A stretch of 64,000 nucleotides of DNA, taken from NCBI RefSeq assembly GCF_050946405.1, contig NZ_JBMNUS010000001.1, forward strand, positions 620,001 through 684,000, given 5' to 3'. The DNA is from Pseudochelatococcus sp050946405. GTDB taxonomy: Bacteria; Pseudomonadota; Alphaproteobacteria; Rhizobiales; Beijerinckiaceae. Of this stretch, positions 34,825-43,206 are shown piece after piece. The notes beneath the pieces were generated by a model that did not search any database, had not been told where the DNA came from, and saw only the letters and a program-made list of their open reading frames with translations. How positions within the stretch are numbered: the first letter of the stretch is position 1; every line of letters begins with the position of its first letter. Position numbers and translations under genes: made by a program.

Positions 34825-34994
34825 CGATCTCTCCCCGCCGGATTTCCCGTCCGCGATCTATCGGCGCGCCCAACGGGCCTCTTCGCCTCGCCTTCGAGGA
34901 TGGCCCGCTTGCGGGGAAGGTGCAAGGGCGCCGATGCGCAAAGAATCCCCTGCACAAAATTTCCCTTGCACATGGCCTTCCGGCCCCTGACGGC

Positions 34995-35615
34995 TCAGGC
35001 CGAGGACTGCCCGCCGGCAATAAGCGGCCGCTGCGATCCCCAGACGCGGCGATGAATGCCGATCATGGCCCCCGCAATGGCGCGCCAGTCGTCCGCCGCC
35101 TCCTGTGCGAGGCTCATCGGCGTGGGCGCCAGATCGAGAATGACGCCCGTCCGTTCATCGCGGCGCTGCCGGAGGCGGGCATTGAATTGCATGGCGAGTT
35201 TCTGCATCGCGCGGTTGTCCGGCAGGCAATGCATGACCAGTTGCGCCGTGCGCCTGTTCCGCGCGGCAACGAGCAGCTTTTCGAACAGCGCGCTGCCTAT
35301 CCCGCGCCGCCGCCAGCCTTCCTCGACGCTGAACGCCACCTCGGCATAGCGGACGTCTTCTTTGCCATAGGGCCTGAACTCGGCGGCGCCACGCATTTCG
35401 CCGTTCTCGATGTAGCCGAACAGCAGGGCATCATCGCCGAAACTGCCGCCTGCGTATGATTCGATGAATTCGTCGCGCACGCAGGTGCCGAAACGATTGT
35501 AGCGGGTCTGGGCGTCAAGGCGCAGAAGATGCGCACGATACTCCGGCAGATCCGTGCTGAACAACTTGCGGATACGCAATGCTTGCAGGGGGCGAAATGA
35601 TATGGGTTCCATCAT
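34995..35615 (-). CDS. GNAT-family N-acetyltransferase
   Basis: This is a 206-residue protein with a GNAT core at about residues 60-135. The beta-4/alpha-3 segment VAFSVEEGWRRRGIGSALFEKL contains the acetyl-CoA pyrophosphate loop (RRRGIG). The N-terminal RKLFSTDLPEYRAHLLRLDAQTRYNRFG resembles the Pat-like acetyltransferase subgroup. The C-terminus is longer than the GNAT core and of unknown use. The substrate is not predictable. Confidence 0.85.
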   Translation of the reverse strand: MMEPISFRPLQALRIRKLFSTDLPEYRAHLLRLDAQTRYNRFGTCVRDEFIESYAGGSFGDDALLFGYIENGEMRGAAEFRPYGKEDVRYAEVAFSVEEGWRRRGIGSALFEKLLVAARNRRTAQLVMHCLPDNRAMQKLAMQFNARLRQRRDERTGVILDLAPTPMSLAQEAADDWRAIAGAMIGIHRRVWGSQRPLIAGGQSSA

Positions 35616-35810
35616 CGACGGGTTTCAAGCTCCGGTTATCCCCGGGCGTCCCATCCCTTGCAAGGAACCGGCTTGCATCGCCGGCTTCATGTTGGCGGAC
35701 CGGACGCGCCAAGGCGATCCGATGTCCGCATCCAACTCACGCACGATAAGATATGTTGCATCGCAATATGAAATGCAAGCATCTGCCGGCCGATTTCAAG
35801 ACCGTGCCCG

Positions 35811-36326
35811 TCATTCGTGTGCACGAATCGGTGAAGTGGCGGATGGCGCGGGGTTTGCGGCGGCTTCTTCCCGCAGCGCTGCGATCTCGCTCTCGCTGAG
35901 GTCGAGCAGCCTGGCGGAGCGCCAGATCGCATCGTCCTCGAAAGCATGGACGGCGCCGTCGGATCGCGCCACGCCCCAGGCGATGCGGATGAGCCGTTTG
36001 CGCTCTTCCCGGTCCAACTCGCGCCGCAGCGGCCGCAGTACGGCTGCGATCCCGATGGAATCGCGTTCCGCGTCCTGCGCTCTTGCGAGAAGAGCCTGGG
36101 CATCGGCCGGAGGAAGGCCGAAACGCTCGACCAGCGCGGCCACCAGATAATCTTGCTCGCGCTTCACGATCACCCCATCGACGCGGGCGACGTGCACAAG
36201 CACCGCCGCAAGCGCCATCAACACCGGCTCCGGTGTGGCGGCAGCGGGGGAGGTGGAAGCCGGACGCGACAGAAACCGCCTGACGGCGTTGTCGACCAAG
36301 GAAAACAAGCCCGCCGGAGATGCCAT
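35811..36326 (-). CDS. TerB-like (tellurite resistance / DUF533-type) cytoplasmic protein
   Basis: This 171-residue helical protein is of the TerB fold. Two acidic metal-binding repeats are visible: VHVARVDGVIVKREQDYL and WGVARSDGAVHAFEDDAI, each with the D-G-x(4-6)-E pattern of TerB helices. The first 35 residues are a low-complexity Ser/Pro/Ala linker. Single TerB-domain proteins outside ter operons are widespread in Hyphomicrobiales; the function is unclear, and it is not by itself evidence of tellurite resistance. Confidence 0.75.
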   Translation of the reverse strand: MASPAGLFSLVDNAVRRFLSRPASTSPAAATPEPVLMALAAVLVHVARVDGVIVKREQDYLVAALVERFGLPPADAQALLARAQDAERDSIGIAAVLRPLRRELDREERKRLIRIAWGVARSDGAVHAFEDDAIWRSARLLDLSESEIAALREEAAANPAPSATSPIRAHE

Positions 36327-36461
36327 GCGCCGCCCCCTGACACGATCAACAACAAGAACGGTCCGCGATGCATCCAGGCGCTGAACTGAGAAGCGCCGAA
36401 CCGAGACATGCTCCGCACGGAAGCTTGCCCCGACGAAGGTGCGAAATCTTCGCCGGCTTGC

Positions 36462-36737
36462 TCAGCGACGCCGGAACTGGGGCCGTGCGGCGCCGCCGGG
36501 ACGCGGTGCGGTATTCTGCTCGCGATGCCGGAAAATCAGCCGGCCCTTTTCAAGATCGTAAGGGGACATTTCGACCGTCACACGGTCCCCCGCAAGCGTC
36601 TTGATGCGGTGCTTCTTCATCTTGCCGGCCGTATATGCAATGATGGAATGCCCTGTATCGAGCTGGACCCTGTAGCGCGCATCCGGCAGAATCTCGGTCA
36701 CAAGACCCTCGAATTCCATCACTTCTTCTTTAGCCAT
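36462..36737 (-). CDS. infA: translation initiation factor IF-1 (extended paralogue)
   Basis: This 91-residue S1/OB-fold protein starts at ATG 36737 (GAAGGTG upstream). The canonical IF-1 core is MAKEEVMEFEGLVTEILPDA ... KMKKHRIKTLAGDRVTVEMSPYDLEKGRLIFRH. It ends with an extra tail of about 19 residues, rich in Arg and Pro, not present in the usual 72-residue IF-1. It binds the 30S A site during initiation. Alphaproteobacteria often carry a second infA of this length; the canonical gene is probably elsewhere. Confidence 0.92.
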   Translation of the reverse strand: MAKEEVMEFEGLVTEILPDARYRVQLDTGHSIIAYTAGKMKKHRIKTLAGDRVTVEMSPYDLEKGRLIFRHREQNTAPRPGGAARPQFRRR

Positions 36738-37154
36738 AAAAACACCTTCTCCATCGCCGCGCCATGACCGCTCAACGGCCGCGTGCCGGCGGAACAGCAC
36801 CTGACACCTCCGACCCATAGCGAGATGCCATCAAGATACAGCGCAAAGGGGCCGGAAACGCCGTTCAATTGTCGTTGGTATAAAGCATTTCAGGCGAAGC
36901 AATCAATGCCCCGCCTGAAAAAGCGTTATCAAAGCCGCAAATTCGCCGGTGTCGCCGGCCTCATCCTTCGAAGACCGTTACGGCGGGGCAATATGTATCT
37001 GGCGAGAATCGAAAATCTGCTCTGACGATTGTCCCCGCATCAACCTCGGCGAAAAAGCGGCATCCGCTTTGCGGTCCGGCGTGGCGCGGCCGCTGCGTGG
37101 CGAGAGGCGCATACCCGCTTCCTTCCCGGAAGCAGGCGGGCGCCTCAGGCCGGA
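36738..37154. other. intergenic stretch between infA and the cold-shock gene
   Basis: About 417 bp: the infA promoter/leader and, at 37106-37136, a hairpin just after the cold-shock gene. No further gene was recognised. Confidence 0.45.
37114..37136 (-). terminator. hairpin downstream of the cold-shock gene
   Basis: On the minus strand CCTGCTTCC pairs with GGAAGCGGG (one G-U pair) around GGGAA, 19 bp after the cold-shock stop. There is no T-tract, so this is a weak terminator call. Confidence 0.35.
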
Positions 37155-37364
37155 TTACTGCACTTGCAGATTGACAGCGGACTCACGTCCGGTGCGGCGG
37201 TCGGTTTCGAGTTCGTAGCTGACCTTCTGACCATCGCCGAGGCTGTTGAGGCCCGCGCGCTGAACCGCCGTCACGTGAACGAAAACGTCCTTGCCGCCGG
37301 CGTCGGGCTGGATGAACCCGTAACCTTTTTGTTCATTATACCATTTTACCGTGCCGGTAGCCAT
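37155..37364 (-). CDS. cspA: cold-shock domain protein (CspA family)
   Basis: This is a 69-residue single cold-shock domain. RNP1-like KGYGFIQPD and RNP2-like VFVHVTAV are the nucleic-acid-binding motifs. It starts at ATG 37364 (MATGTVKWYNEQKG). It acts as an RNA chaperone or transcription antiterminator. Cold or growth-phase control through a long leader is common in the family, and more than 500 bp without a gene lie upstream here. Confidence 0.95.
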   Translation of the reverse strand: MATGTVKWYNEQKGYGFIQPDAGGKDVFVHVTAVQRAGLNSLGDGQKVSYELETDRRTGRESAVNLQVQ

Positions 37365-37886
37365 TACATCAATCCTCGTCATAAAACGCGTATAGAAGGG
37401 TGGAGCAAGGACGCTCCTGCCCGGATGGGTCGAAACTTGGAGCTTGCTGAACGTCCACCCGCGACAGCACAGGCAACGGCCCAGTCATCTGGCCAAAATC
37501 GATAAGCTTAACGTAGGTTTGTGTAGGGCGTTTGGCAAGCCTCGCGTTGCCGATTGGAGGATATGTCGCGGTTTCTGCACGGAAAACCGATATCGCGCGG
37601 CACGAAAAGGGCGCGGGAACGGCCACGGTGAGGCTTGCCGGCCGCTGAGCCGTTGCCATTCCGCATCGCCCGTGGGGTAAAGTTGCGGCTCGACGACGAT
37701 CCGGGCGAGTGGCGAATCGGGTTGGAAAAGCGCTTTCCTTGTCGCGCCGATGAAGACGGCATGACCGTTGCGTTCCGGTTCGCCGCGCTGCGGCCCTCGT
37801 CCGTCCGACAAATACTATCGACGATAAGTATTGCCGAGTCGGGCGGCTGACGATCTTCAGGCGTCTCGTCCTCCCGGCTGCCGCCG
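37365..37886. other. intergenic stretch upstream of the cold-shock gene
   Basis: About 522 bp between the cspA start and the LuxR-type regulator stop. A minus-strand frame at 37485-37811 is open but shows no family and shares its DNA with other open frames, so it is not called. The right part near 37365-37520 probably contains the cspA promoter and leader. Confidence 0.4.
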
Positions 37887-38372
37887 TCAGGGGCGGAGTT
37901 GGCCGCGGGCGCGCAGCACCCACATCGCAGCCTCGAAGCGATTGCGAACGTTGAGCTTGCGCAGGACTGCCTTGACATGACATTTGACGGTCGGCTCCGC
38001 GATGCCGAGCGATCTGCCGATATGCTTGTTTGGCAGCCCCTCCGCCAGCAACGCGAGAACTTCCGTCTCGCGCGGCGACAGAAGCGACCGGCGATCGATT
38101 TTACCGGCGGCATCGTCCGCCTGCTCCCGCTGCTTGCGTTTCGACAAGGGCAGGGCCGCGACGCGGCGCGGAGACGCTTTTCCGTTGCAGGCCGCGACGA
38201 CCGGAAAGTCGCCCGCGCCGAATGAGGCGCGCATGCTGGCGATGTCGGCGACATATTCCGGCGGCGCCTCGAATGCAACGCGAATCCGCCTCTCCGCATC
38301 CGGCGACGATTTCTGACCTATCTGCGGGGGGAGGGCCTTCTCAATAGTTGCGGAAACAACTGACGATTTCAT
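37887..38372 (-). CDS. LuxR-type HTH transcriptional regulator beside the EPS locus
   Basis: This 161-residue protein has a C-terminal GerE/LuxR HTH (about residues 95-155: LLSPRETEVLALLAEGLPNK ... HIGRSLGIAEPTVKCHVKAVLRKLNVRNR). The N-terminal half resembles a degraded receiver domain (ASMRASFGAGDFPVVAACN) without the usual phospho-acceptor, so it may be phosphorylation-independent. The start at ATG 38372 has GAGGTG upstream. It is divergent from exoY across a 958-bp AT-rich gap, and control of the exopolysaccharide genes is a plausible inference. Confidence 0.8.
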   Translation of the reverse strand: MKSSVVSATIEKALPPQIGQKSSPDAERRIRVAFEAPPEYVADIASMRASFGAGDFPVVAACNGKASPRRVAALPLSKRKQREQADDAAGKIDRRSLLSPRETEVLALLAEGLPNKHIGRSLGIAEPTVKCHVKAVLRKLNVRNRFEAAMWVLRARGQLRP

Positions 38373-39330
38373 CGAAAGCACCTCGCACGCACCCTCACGC
38401 TCAATCGTTCTTTCCGTAAACCTGAAGATTGTCAGTGACTGCGGATGGTGCCCGGATGAGGTCAGGCCGTCCGATTGCAGTGTCGGCCGGCCCGATGGGC
38501 CAAAAGGCGCGGCATCGCCGGATTCCCGGCGCTCGGTTGAAATCACCGATGTCCAGACCTCATCCATGGTCAATAACAGCCTTTAGTGCATGCTTTCATG
38601 TCAGAAATTGCTGCGGTCAAAGTAAGGAAACAGAACCGAACTGCTTGAAACCTATGTTCAGTGTGTGTTTTATGTCAAGTAATTTTTTCGTAATCGGCGC
38701 TCATGCGCAATAGGGAGGCAGATGTACAGTCTGCATGATGAATAAATTTGCACGATTGGCGTGTAATATGCGATCGCTGGATCAAAGTATTTTTCATTTT
38801 ATTTCTGTGATAAATCGCCGACATGCGATGTTTATCGACTGCCATATCGCGCATTATGATGCGTTAAGTTAGATTATATGACCGGTATTGTTATATAGAT
38901 ACCAATATGGGCAGGGCAGTTGAAGCTATTTTGTCGCCAAATGTTCCAAAATCGCTTTTCTTTAGCCTGATGCACGCATAGCGCGAAAATAGCGGTCTCC
39001 GCCGCGCGTCGTTTCTTGCGCGTCGACCGTGCCTATTCTGCAACAGTTCTGCGCCAACCAATGCTCGCCAACGCTTGTCGATCCCTGCCGCAGCCGGATT
39101 GAACGCCATGAACGCTCTCATTCCAAGGGATTAAGCCATCATGATAGTTGCATTCGGTTAGCGTATTTCTGTATTCAATCATGGACTAGAGCATACTGGT
39201 TATGGTAACTAGAGCCAGAAAAATCTGAACAAGCATATCCGCGCGGGATGCATGTCGGTAATTCCGGCATCGGCGCGGCTCGCGCCTTTGCGGGCTTGCT
39301 TGGAGATATGGCTCGACGCGGGGTGCGGTC
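38373..39330. other. long AT-rich divergent control region upstream of exoY
   Basis: This 958-bp stretch is markedly richer in A and T than its surroundings between 38575 and 38960. It includes a small dyad, CGCAT-TATG-ATGCG (38850-38863). No coding sequence or RNA gene is convincing. It probably carries the promoters for exoY and the LuxR-type regulator. Confidence 0.45.
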
Positions 39331-40032
39331 ATGGTTCAGCGAATGATCGGCAAGGTGCCTTCCGGCTTTTCCGGCCACTCGGCGCCGGTTGGCGAAGCGC
39401 GTCCGAGGCGCGTCATGCATGTTTTACGCGATGCGGCGAAGCGTGTTTTCGATATGGCGGTGAGTTTCATCCTCATCATTCTGGCGCTTCCGCTGTTCCT
39501 CGTCGTGGGCGCCATCGTCGCCATGGACGGTGGCCCGGTCTTCTTCCGCCACAAGCGGGTGGGGCGCGGCGGTGAACTGTTCGGCTGCTGGAAGTTCAGG
39601 ACGATGATCGTGGATGCCGAGGCGTGCCTCGGCGAATATCTCGCCCTGCACCCCGAGGCGGCCGAGGAATGGCGGCATGACCAGAAGCTGTCTTTCGATC
39701 CGCGGGTTACGCCGGTTGGCCGTTTCCTGCGGGGCACAAGCCTCGATGAACTGCCGCAGTTGTTCAACGTGCTGCTGGGAGATATGAGCCTCGTCGGGCC
39801 GCGGCCGGTGACGAAGGGCGAAATGGCCCATTACGGCGACGTCGCTGCGCTCTACACGATCGTGCGTCCCGGAATAACCGGGCTGTGGCAGGTGAGCGGC
39901 CGCAACGACATCGGTTATCGGGAGCGTGTGGCGCTCGACAAACGCTATATCCTGAACCACCATTTGTTGTTCGACTTCATTATTCTGTATCGCACCATCG
40001 GCGTCGTGCTGTCGCGAAGGGGCGCGCGATGA
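39331..40032 (+). CDS. exoY: ExoY-type undecaprenyl-phosphate sugar-1-phosphate transferase
   Basis: This 233-residue polyprenyl-phosphate hexose-1-phosphate transferase would put the first sugar onto undecaprenyl phosphate. One N-terminal membrane helix (AVSFILIILALPLFLVVGAI) precedes the catalytic domain with KRVGRGGELFGCWKFRTM, the loop SLDELPQLFNVLLGDMSLVG and PGITGLWQVSGR. The length matches single-helix ExoY/PssA rather than long WbaP/WcaJ enzymes. The stop overlaps the next gene as ATGA. It defines the locus as Wzx/Wzy-type polysaccharide synthesis. Confidence 0.94.
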   Translation: MVQRMIGKVPSGFSGHSAPVGEARPRRVMHVLRDAAKRVFDMAVSFILIILALPLFLVVGAIVAMDGGPVFFRHKRVGRGGELFGCWKFRTMIVDAEACLGEYLALHPEAAEEWRHDQKLSFDPRVTPVGRFLRGTSLDELPQLFNVLLGDMSLVGPRPVTKGEMAHYGDVAALYTIVRPGITGLWQVSGRNDIGYRERVALDKRYILNHHLLFDFIILYRTIGVVLSRRGAR

Positions 40033-40895
40033 CCTCGGGTGCGCTCCCGGCCGGCGATGCCGCAAGCGATACGGCGGTGCAGCCTTCCATCAGCCTTCTG
40101 ATGTCCACCGGCGGCGACGAGACGGCCGCTGGCCTGGAAAAAAGCCTGGACAGCCTGCGGGCGCAGACGCTGCCGCCGGACCAGATCGTGCTTGTGGTCG
40201 ACGGTCCCGTCGACAGCGCGCGGGAAGCCCTGATCGAGCGATTCGGGCTGCTTTACGAAAGCGGCCCCACGACCTTCACGCTGCTGCGCCTGCCGCGCAG
40301 CCAGGGCTTCGTGTCTGCGATGAACGCCGGTCTTGAGCTTTGCAGGGGCGCCTATACCATGCGCATGGATGGCGGCGACGTGAACCTGCCCGACAGGATC
40401 GCGGTCAAGGCATCCTATCTGCGCGATCACCCGGACACGGATTTCGTCTCGTCGTGGACGGAAGAGTCTTTCGATGACGGCCGGCCGTCATCGCTCAGAA
40501 CGTCGCCCGTCACCCATGAGGCTATTCTGCAAGCCCTGCGCTGGCGCAACGTGATCGTGCATCCCACGATCTGCGTGCGCACGGAATTGTTGCGCGCGGT
40601 CGGCGGCTATCGCAACCGCTTCGGGCTGCCGGACTACGATTTGTTCGTGCGTCTGGCGCAGGCCGGAGCGCGCTTCCATGTCATTCCCAAGGCCTTGCTC
40701 AAGATCCGTTCGGAAACGGAACGGAACGGCGAGGCGGGCAGGCTGCGATACGCACTGCGCGAACTCGACTTCCGGCGCGGGCTTTATCGCACCGGCTTCG
40801 TCAACCTGCGTGAATTCGTTCTCGGCGCGGGCATCGGCGTGATTTCCCGCCTTGTCGCGGGTGGCGGGGGCGGAAAGAAACATGCCGCCGCGTGA
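40029..40895 (+). CDS. glycosyltransferase family 2
   Basis: This is a 288-residue GT-A fold transferase. The N-terminal part is SISLLMSTGGDETAAGLEKS, and the nucleotide-sugar acidic site lies around TMRMDGGDVNLPDR, where the family DxD is replaced by DGGD. The acceptor-side part has HPTICVRTELLRAVGGYRNRF and LPDYDLFVRL. It is translationally coupled to exoY, so it probably adds the second sugar on the cytoplasmic face. A terminator-like hairpin follows. Confidence 0.88.
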   Translation: MTSGALPAGDAASDTAVQPSISLLMSTGGDETAAGLEKSLDSLRAQTLPPDQIVLVVDGPVDSAREALIERFGLLYESGPTTFTLLRLPRSQGFVSAMNAGLELCRGAYTMRMDGGDVNLPDRIAVKASYLRDHPDTDFVSSWTEESFDDGRPSSLRTSPVTHEAILQALRWRNVIVHPTICVRTELLRAVGGYRNRFGLPDYDLFVRLAQAGARFHVIPKALLKIRSETERNGEAGRLRYALRELDFRRGLYRTGFVNLREFVLGAGIGVISRLVAGGGGGKKHAAA

Positions 40896-40940
40896 GGCGG
40901 TACGCCGCCCGGCGGCCGCACGGAAATATCCCGCCTGACA

Positions 40941-40964
40941 GCCTCGCTCCCGCAGCGGGGCTTT
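40941..40964 (+). terminator. terminator after the exoY-GT2 operon
   Basis: GCCTCGCT (40941-40948) pairs with AGCGGGGC (40954-40961), one mismatch, followed by TTTC. It lies between convergent operons. Confidence 0.5.
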
Positions 40965-41008
40965 CATGCCGTCCGGCGAGCCGGGTCCGCCGGACATCGA
41001 CCCTGCCG

Positions 41009-41944
41009 TTACTGATAAACGCGAAAGTAATCGACCCGCATGTGCGCGAGATGATGTTCGGGCAGCAGGGGGTTCGGATAGGCGTAGTCGGAGCGCAGCG
41101 CGAGGGTGAAGATCGCCCAGAACACGTCATTCTTCACGTCCATCTCCGCCGAGCGCCCCATGGTCCAGACGAGCGGCTCGCCGTTGAAGGTGCTGCGGAT
41201 CGGCTTGCGGTTGAAGTAGACGACGCATTTGTTCCTCACCAGCAATATGCCGTAGAGGTTGTATCCTTCCGTCATGTCGACGTCGGTCGGCACGCCGCTG
41301 CTCTGGTGGCGCTCGCCGGGCTGCCCCCATTCGTGCAGATAGGCGCCGTAGAGGCGGGGCTCGAAGCCCTTGTGCTCGACCACGTCGAGCTCGATGCTGG
41401 TGCGCGGGTGCAGGATGCTGCGGCCGTTCAGGAACCAGAAGGCCGGCCATGTCAGCGGATGGGCGGGAAAGCGCATCCTCGCCTCGAAGTAGCCGCGCCG
41501 CCAGCCCTTGAGGATGGTCCCGTCCGGCTGCGCGGTTTGCAGGTTGCCCGAGATCCACTGGAATTCCGGCAGGTTGTTGCCGTAATATTTCGGCACGTTC
41601 ATCGGTTGGCCGATATATTTCACCGAGATCCGGAGCGCCTTGCCGTTCTCCGTTTCGGGATCGTCGACGATCGCATAAGGGTTGAACCCTTCCTCACCGT
41701 CGATGCGGGAGAAGGCCGAGCGGCCGTAGAAACCGCCATCGGCGGTTCCGGCCTTGGGGCCGGCATGCCAGATCGCGGGATCGATCCTCTCAAAACCCTC
41801 GTCGAACACGAGCGAACGGTTGAACGTGGGGTCTTGCGTCGGATCGAGCGAGGCGTCGGCATGGGCGGCGCGCGCGAGAAGGGGAAGCGACACGAGGCCG
41901 GCGCCGGCTTTCAGCACGGTGCGTCGGGAAAGGAATGACTGCAT
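41009..41944 (-). CDS. secreted glycoside hydrolase family 16 endo-glycanase
   Basis: This is a 311-residue exported enzyme with a twin-arginine-like signal (SRRTVLKAGAGLVSLPLLARA). The GH16 beta-jelly-roll has the catalytic motif E185-LD187-VVE190 (ExDxxE) in SIELDVVEHKG. GYFEARMRFP and WPAFWFLNG are typical of the substrate cleft. Comparable enzymes (ExoK, ExsH) cut nascent exopolysaccharide to set chain length. It is at the 3' end of a minus-strand group with two GT4 genes. Confidence 0.92.
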   Translation of the reverse strand: MQSFLSRRTVLKAGAGLVSLPLLARAAHADASLDPTQDPTFNRSLVFDEGFERIDPAIWHAGPKAGTADGGFYGRSAFSRIDGEEGFNPYAIVDDPETENGKALRISVKYIGQPMNVPKYYGNNLPEFQWISGNLQTAQPDGTILKGWRRGYFEARMRFPAHPLTWPAFWFLNGRSILHPRTSIELDVVEHKGFEPRLYGAYLHEWGQPGERHQSSGVPTDVDMTEGYNLYGILLVRNKCVVYFNRKPIRSTFNGEPLVWTMGRSAEMDVKNDVFWAIFTLALRSDYAYPNPLLPEHHLAHMRVDYFRVYQ

Positions 41945-42007
41945 CGAAACTCTCCTGCCGGTAGACCGGAATCGGGATATTCAAGGAGCGGCGACGGGGC
42001 GTGACCG

Positions 42008-43096
42008 TCAGTTCTTCGCCGCGCGCCCGGACCGCTTTCCTGCTCCCGCGGCCTCGTAAACGGCCAGCGTTTCGCGCATGACGCGGTCGATCGTCAGATG
42101 GCCGATGTTGAGCTGGCTTCGCCGGCGCCATTCGGCCAGATTGTCGGGGTCGTCCAGAAGGCTCAACAACGCCTCGCCGATCGCCTGCGGCGATTGCGGC
42201 GGCACGAGGATGCCGGCCTCGCCCATTTCCAGCAGCTCGGGAATGCCGTCCACCTTCGTGCCGATGATGGCGCAACCCGCCTCGCGCGCCTCCGACAGGA
42301 CCAGCGGCGCGGGATCGGCGAGCGACGGCAGCACGAGGATGTCGGCGCCGAGCATCCAGGGAAAGGGATCGTCCAGTCCGCCGACGAAGGTGACGGCCTC
42401 CGCGTAGGGCGCCTTGCCGACCATTTCCTGGTAAGTGGAAAGGTACGGCCCGCCGCCGACGATGTAAAGCCGCGCATCCGGGTGTTTCGCGCGGGCGATG
42501 GCGAAACCGTCGAAGAGGTCCGGCAGTCCCTTTCGCGGGTGCTGGCCGCCGACGAAAAGGATGGAAGGCGATTCCAGCGCGACGGGCGTGCGGTCCCTGC
42601 CGCGGAACCGGATCGAGCCGATGGTTCCGTTCAGCACCATCGCCAGCCGGGAGGCGGGTATGCCGCGCTGTCGCATCGACGCCCGGACGGCCTCGCTGAC
42701 GGCGATGACGCGGTTGCCGAGCCCCATGAGGATGGCGCTCTTCTCGAAGGCGTTGTGAACGGTCGTCACCAGCGGCAGCCCGGAGAGCTTGCAGACGGGG
42801 AACGCCAGCACGGCGCTCGTCATCATATGGGCGTGCACGACGTCGGGACGCCAGGCGCGGACGAAGCGCCGCAGCGCGGTGAGCGCCGTCACCAACTCCC
42901 GCGGCTTGCGGGTGTGGTCGAGAAACGTGGTCTCGACCCCGGCCTTTGCCAGCAGGGCGTCGAAATCCCCGCCGCCGCTGGCGATGGCGACGTCGTGGCC
43001 GCTTTCCTTCTGGGCGCAGGCGAGGTCGACGGCCGCATGGACATGTCCGTTGAGGCGGTTCGTGTGGTTCAGGATGTGAAGGATGCGCAGCGTCAT
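42008..43096 (-). CDS. glycosyltransferase family 4
   Basis: This 362-residue GT-B enzyme has an N-terminal acceptor domain (ILHILNHTNRLNGHVHAAVDLA) and a C-terminal donor domain with FVGGQHPRKGLPDLFDGF, a GGGPYL loop and the EX7E-type region DILVLPSLADPAPLVLSEARE. It lies 63 bp upstream of the GH16 gene on the same strand and 110 bp downstream of another GT4 gene. Sugar and linkage are unknown. Confidence 0.9.
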   Translation of the reverse strand: MTLRILHILNHTNRLNGHVHAAVDLACAQKESGHDVAIASGGGDFDALLAKAGVETTFLDHTRKPRELVTALTALRRFVRAWRPDVVHAHMMTSAVLAFPVCKLSGLPLVTTVHNAFEKSAILMGLGNRVIAVSEAVRASMRQRGIPASRLAMVLNGTIGSIRFRGRDRTPVALESPSILFVGGQHPRKGLPDLFDGFAIARAKHPDARLYIVGGGPYLSTYQEMVGKAPYAEAVTFVGGLDDPFPWMLGADILVLPSLADPAPLVLSEAREAGCAIIGTKVDGIPELLEMGEAGILVPPQSPQAIGEALLSLLDDPDNLAEWRRRSQLNIGHLTIDRVMRETLAVYEAAGAGKRSGRAAKN

Positions 43097-43206
43097 TCTG
43101 GTCCGACCCTCAAATTTCTGTCATCGTGCGGAGCGGCGCGGGCCGTCCGCATCGGCCGCTGAAAACAATGCGAGGTCCGGTTGCGCGTCCGCCGGTTGCC
43201 GCATGA

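Noticed and set aside
37485..37811. 108-codon minus-strand frame upstream of cspA
   Set aside because: Several frames are open here and none shows a family, signal peptide or ribosome site; the region is more likely leader or promoter DNA.
38891..39420. Small minus-strand frames upstream of exoY
   Set aside because: They lack start signals and families, and lie in promoter-like AT-rich DNA.
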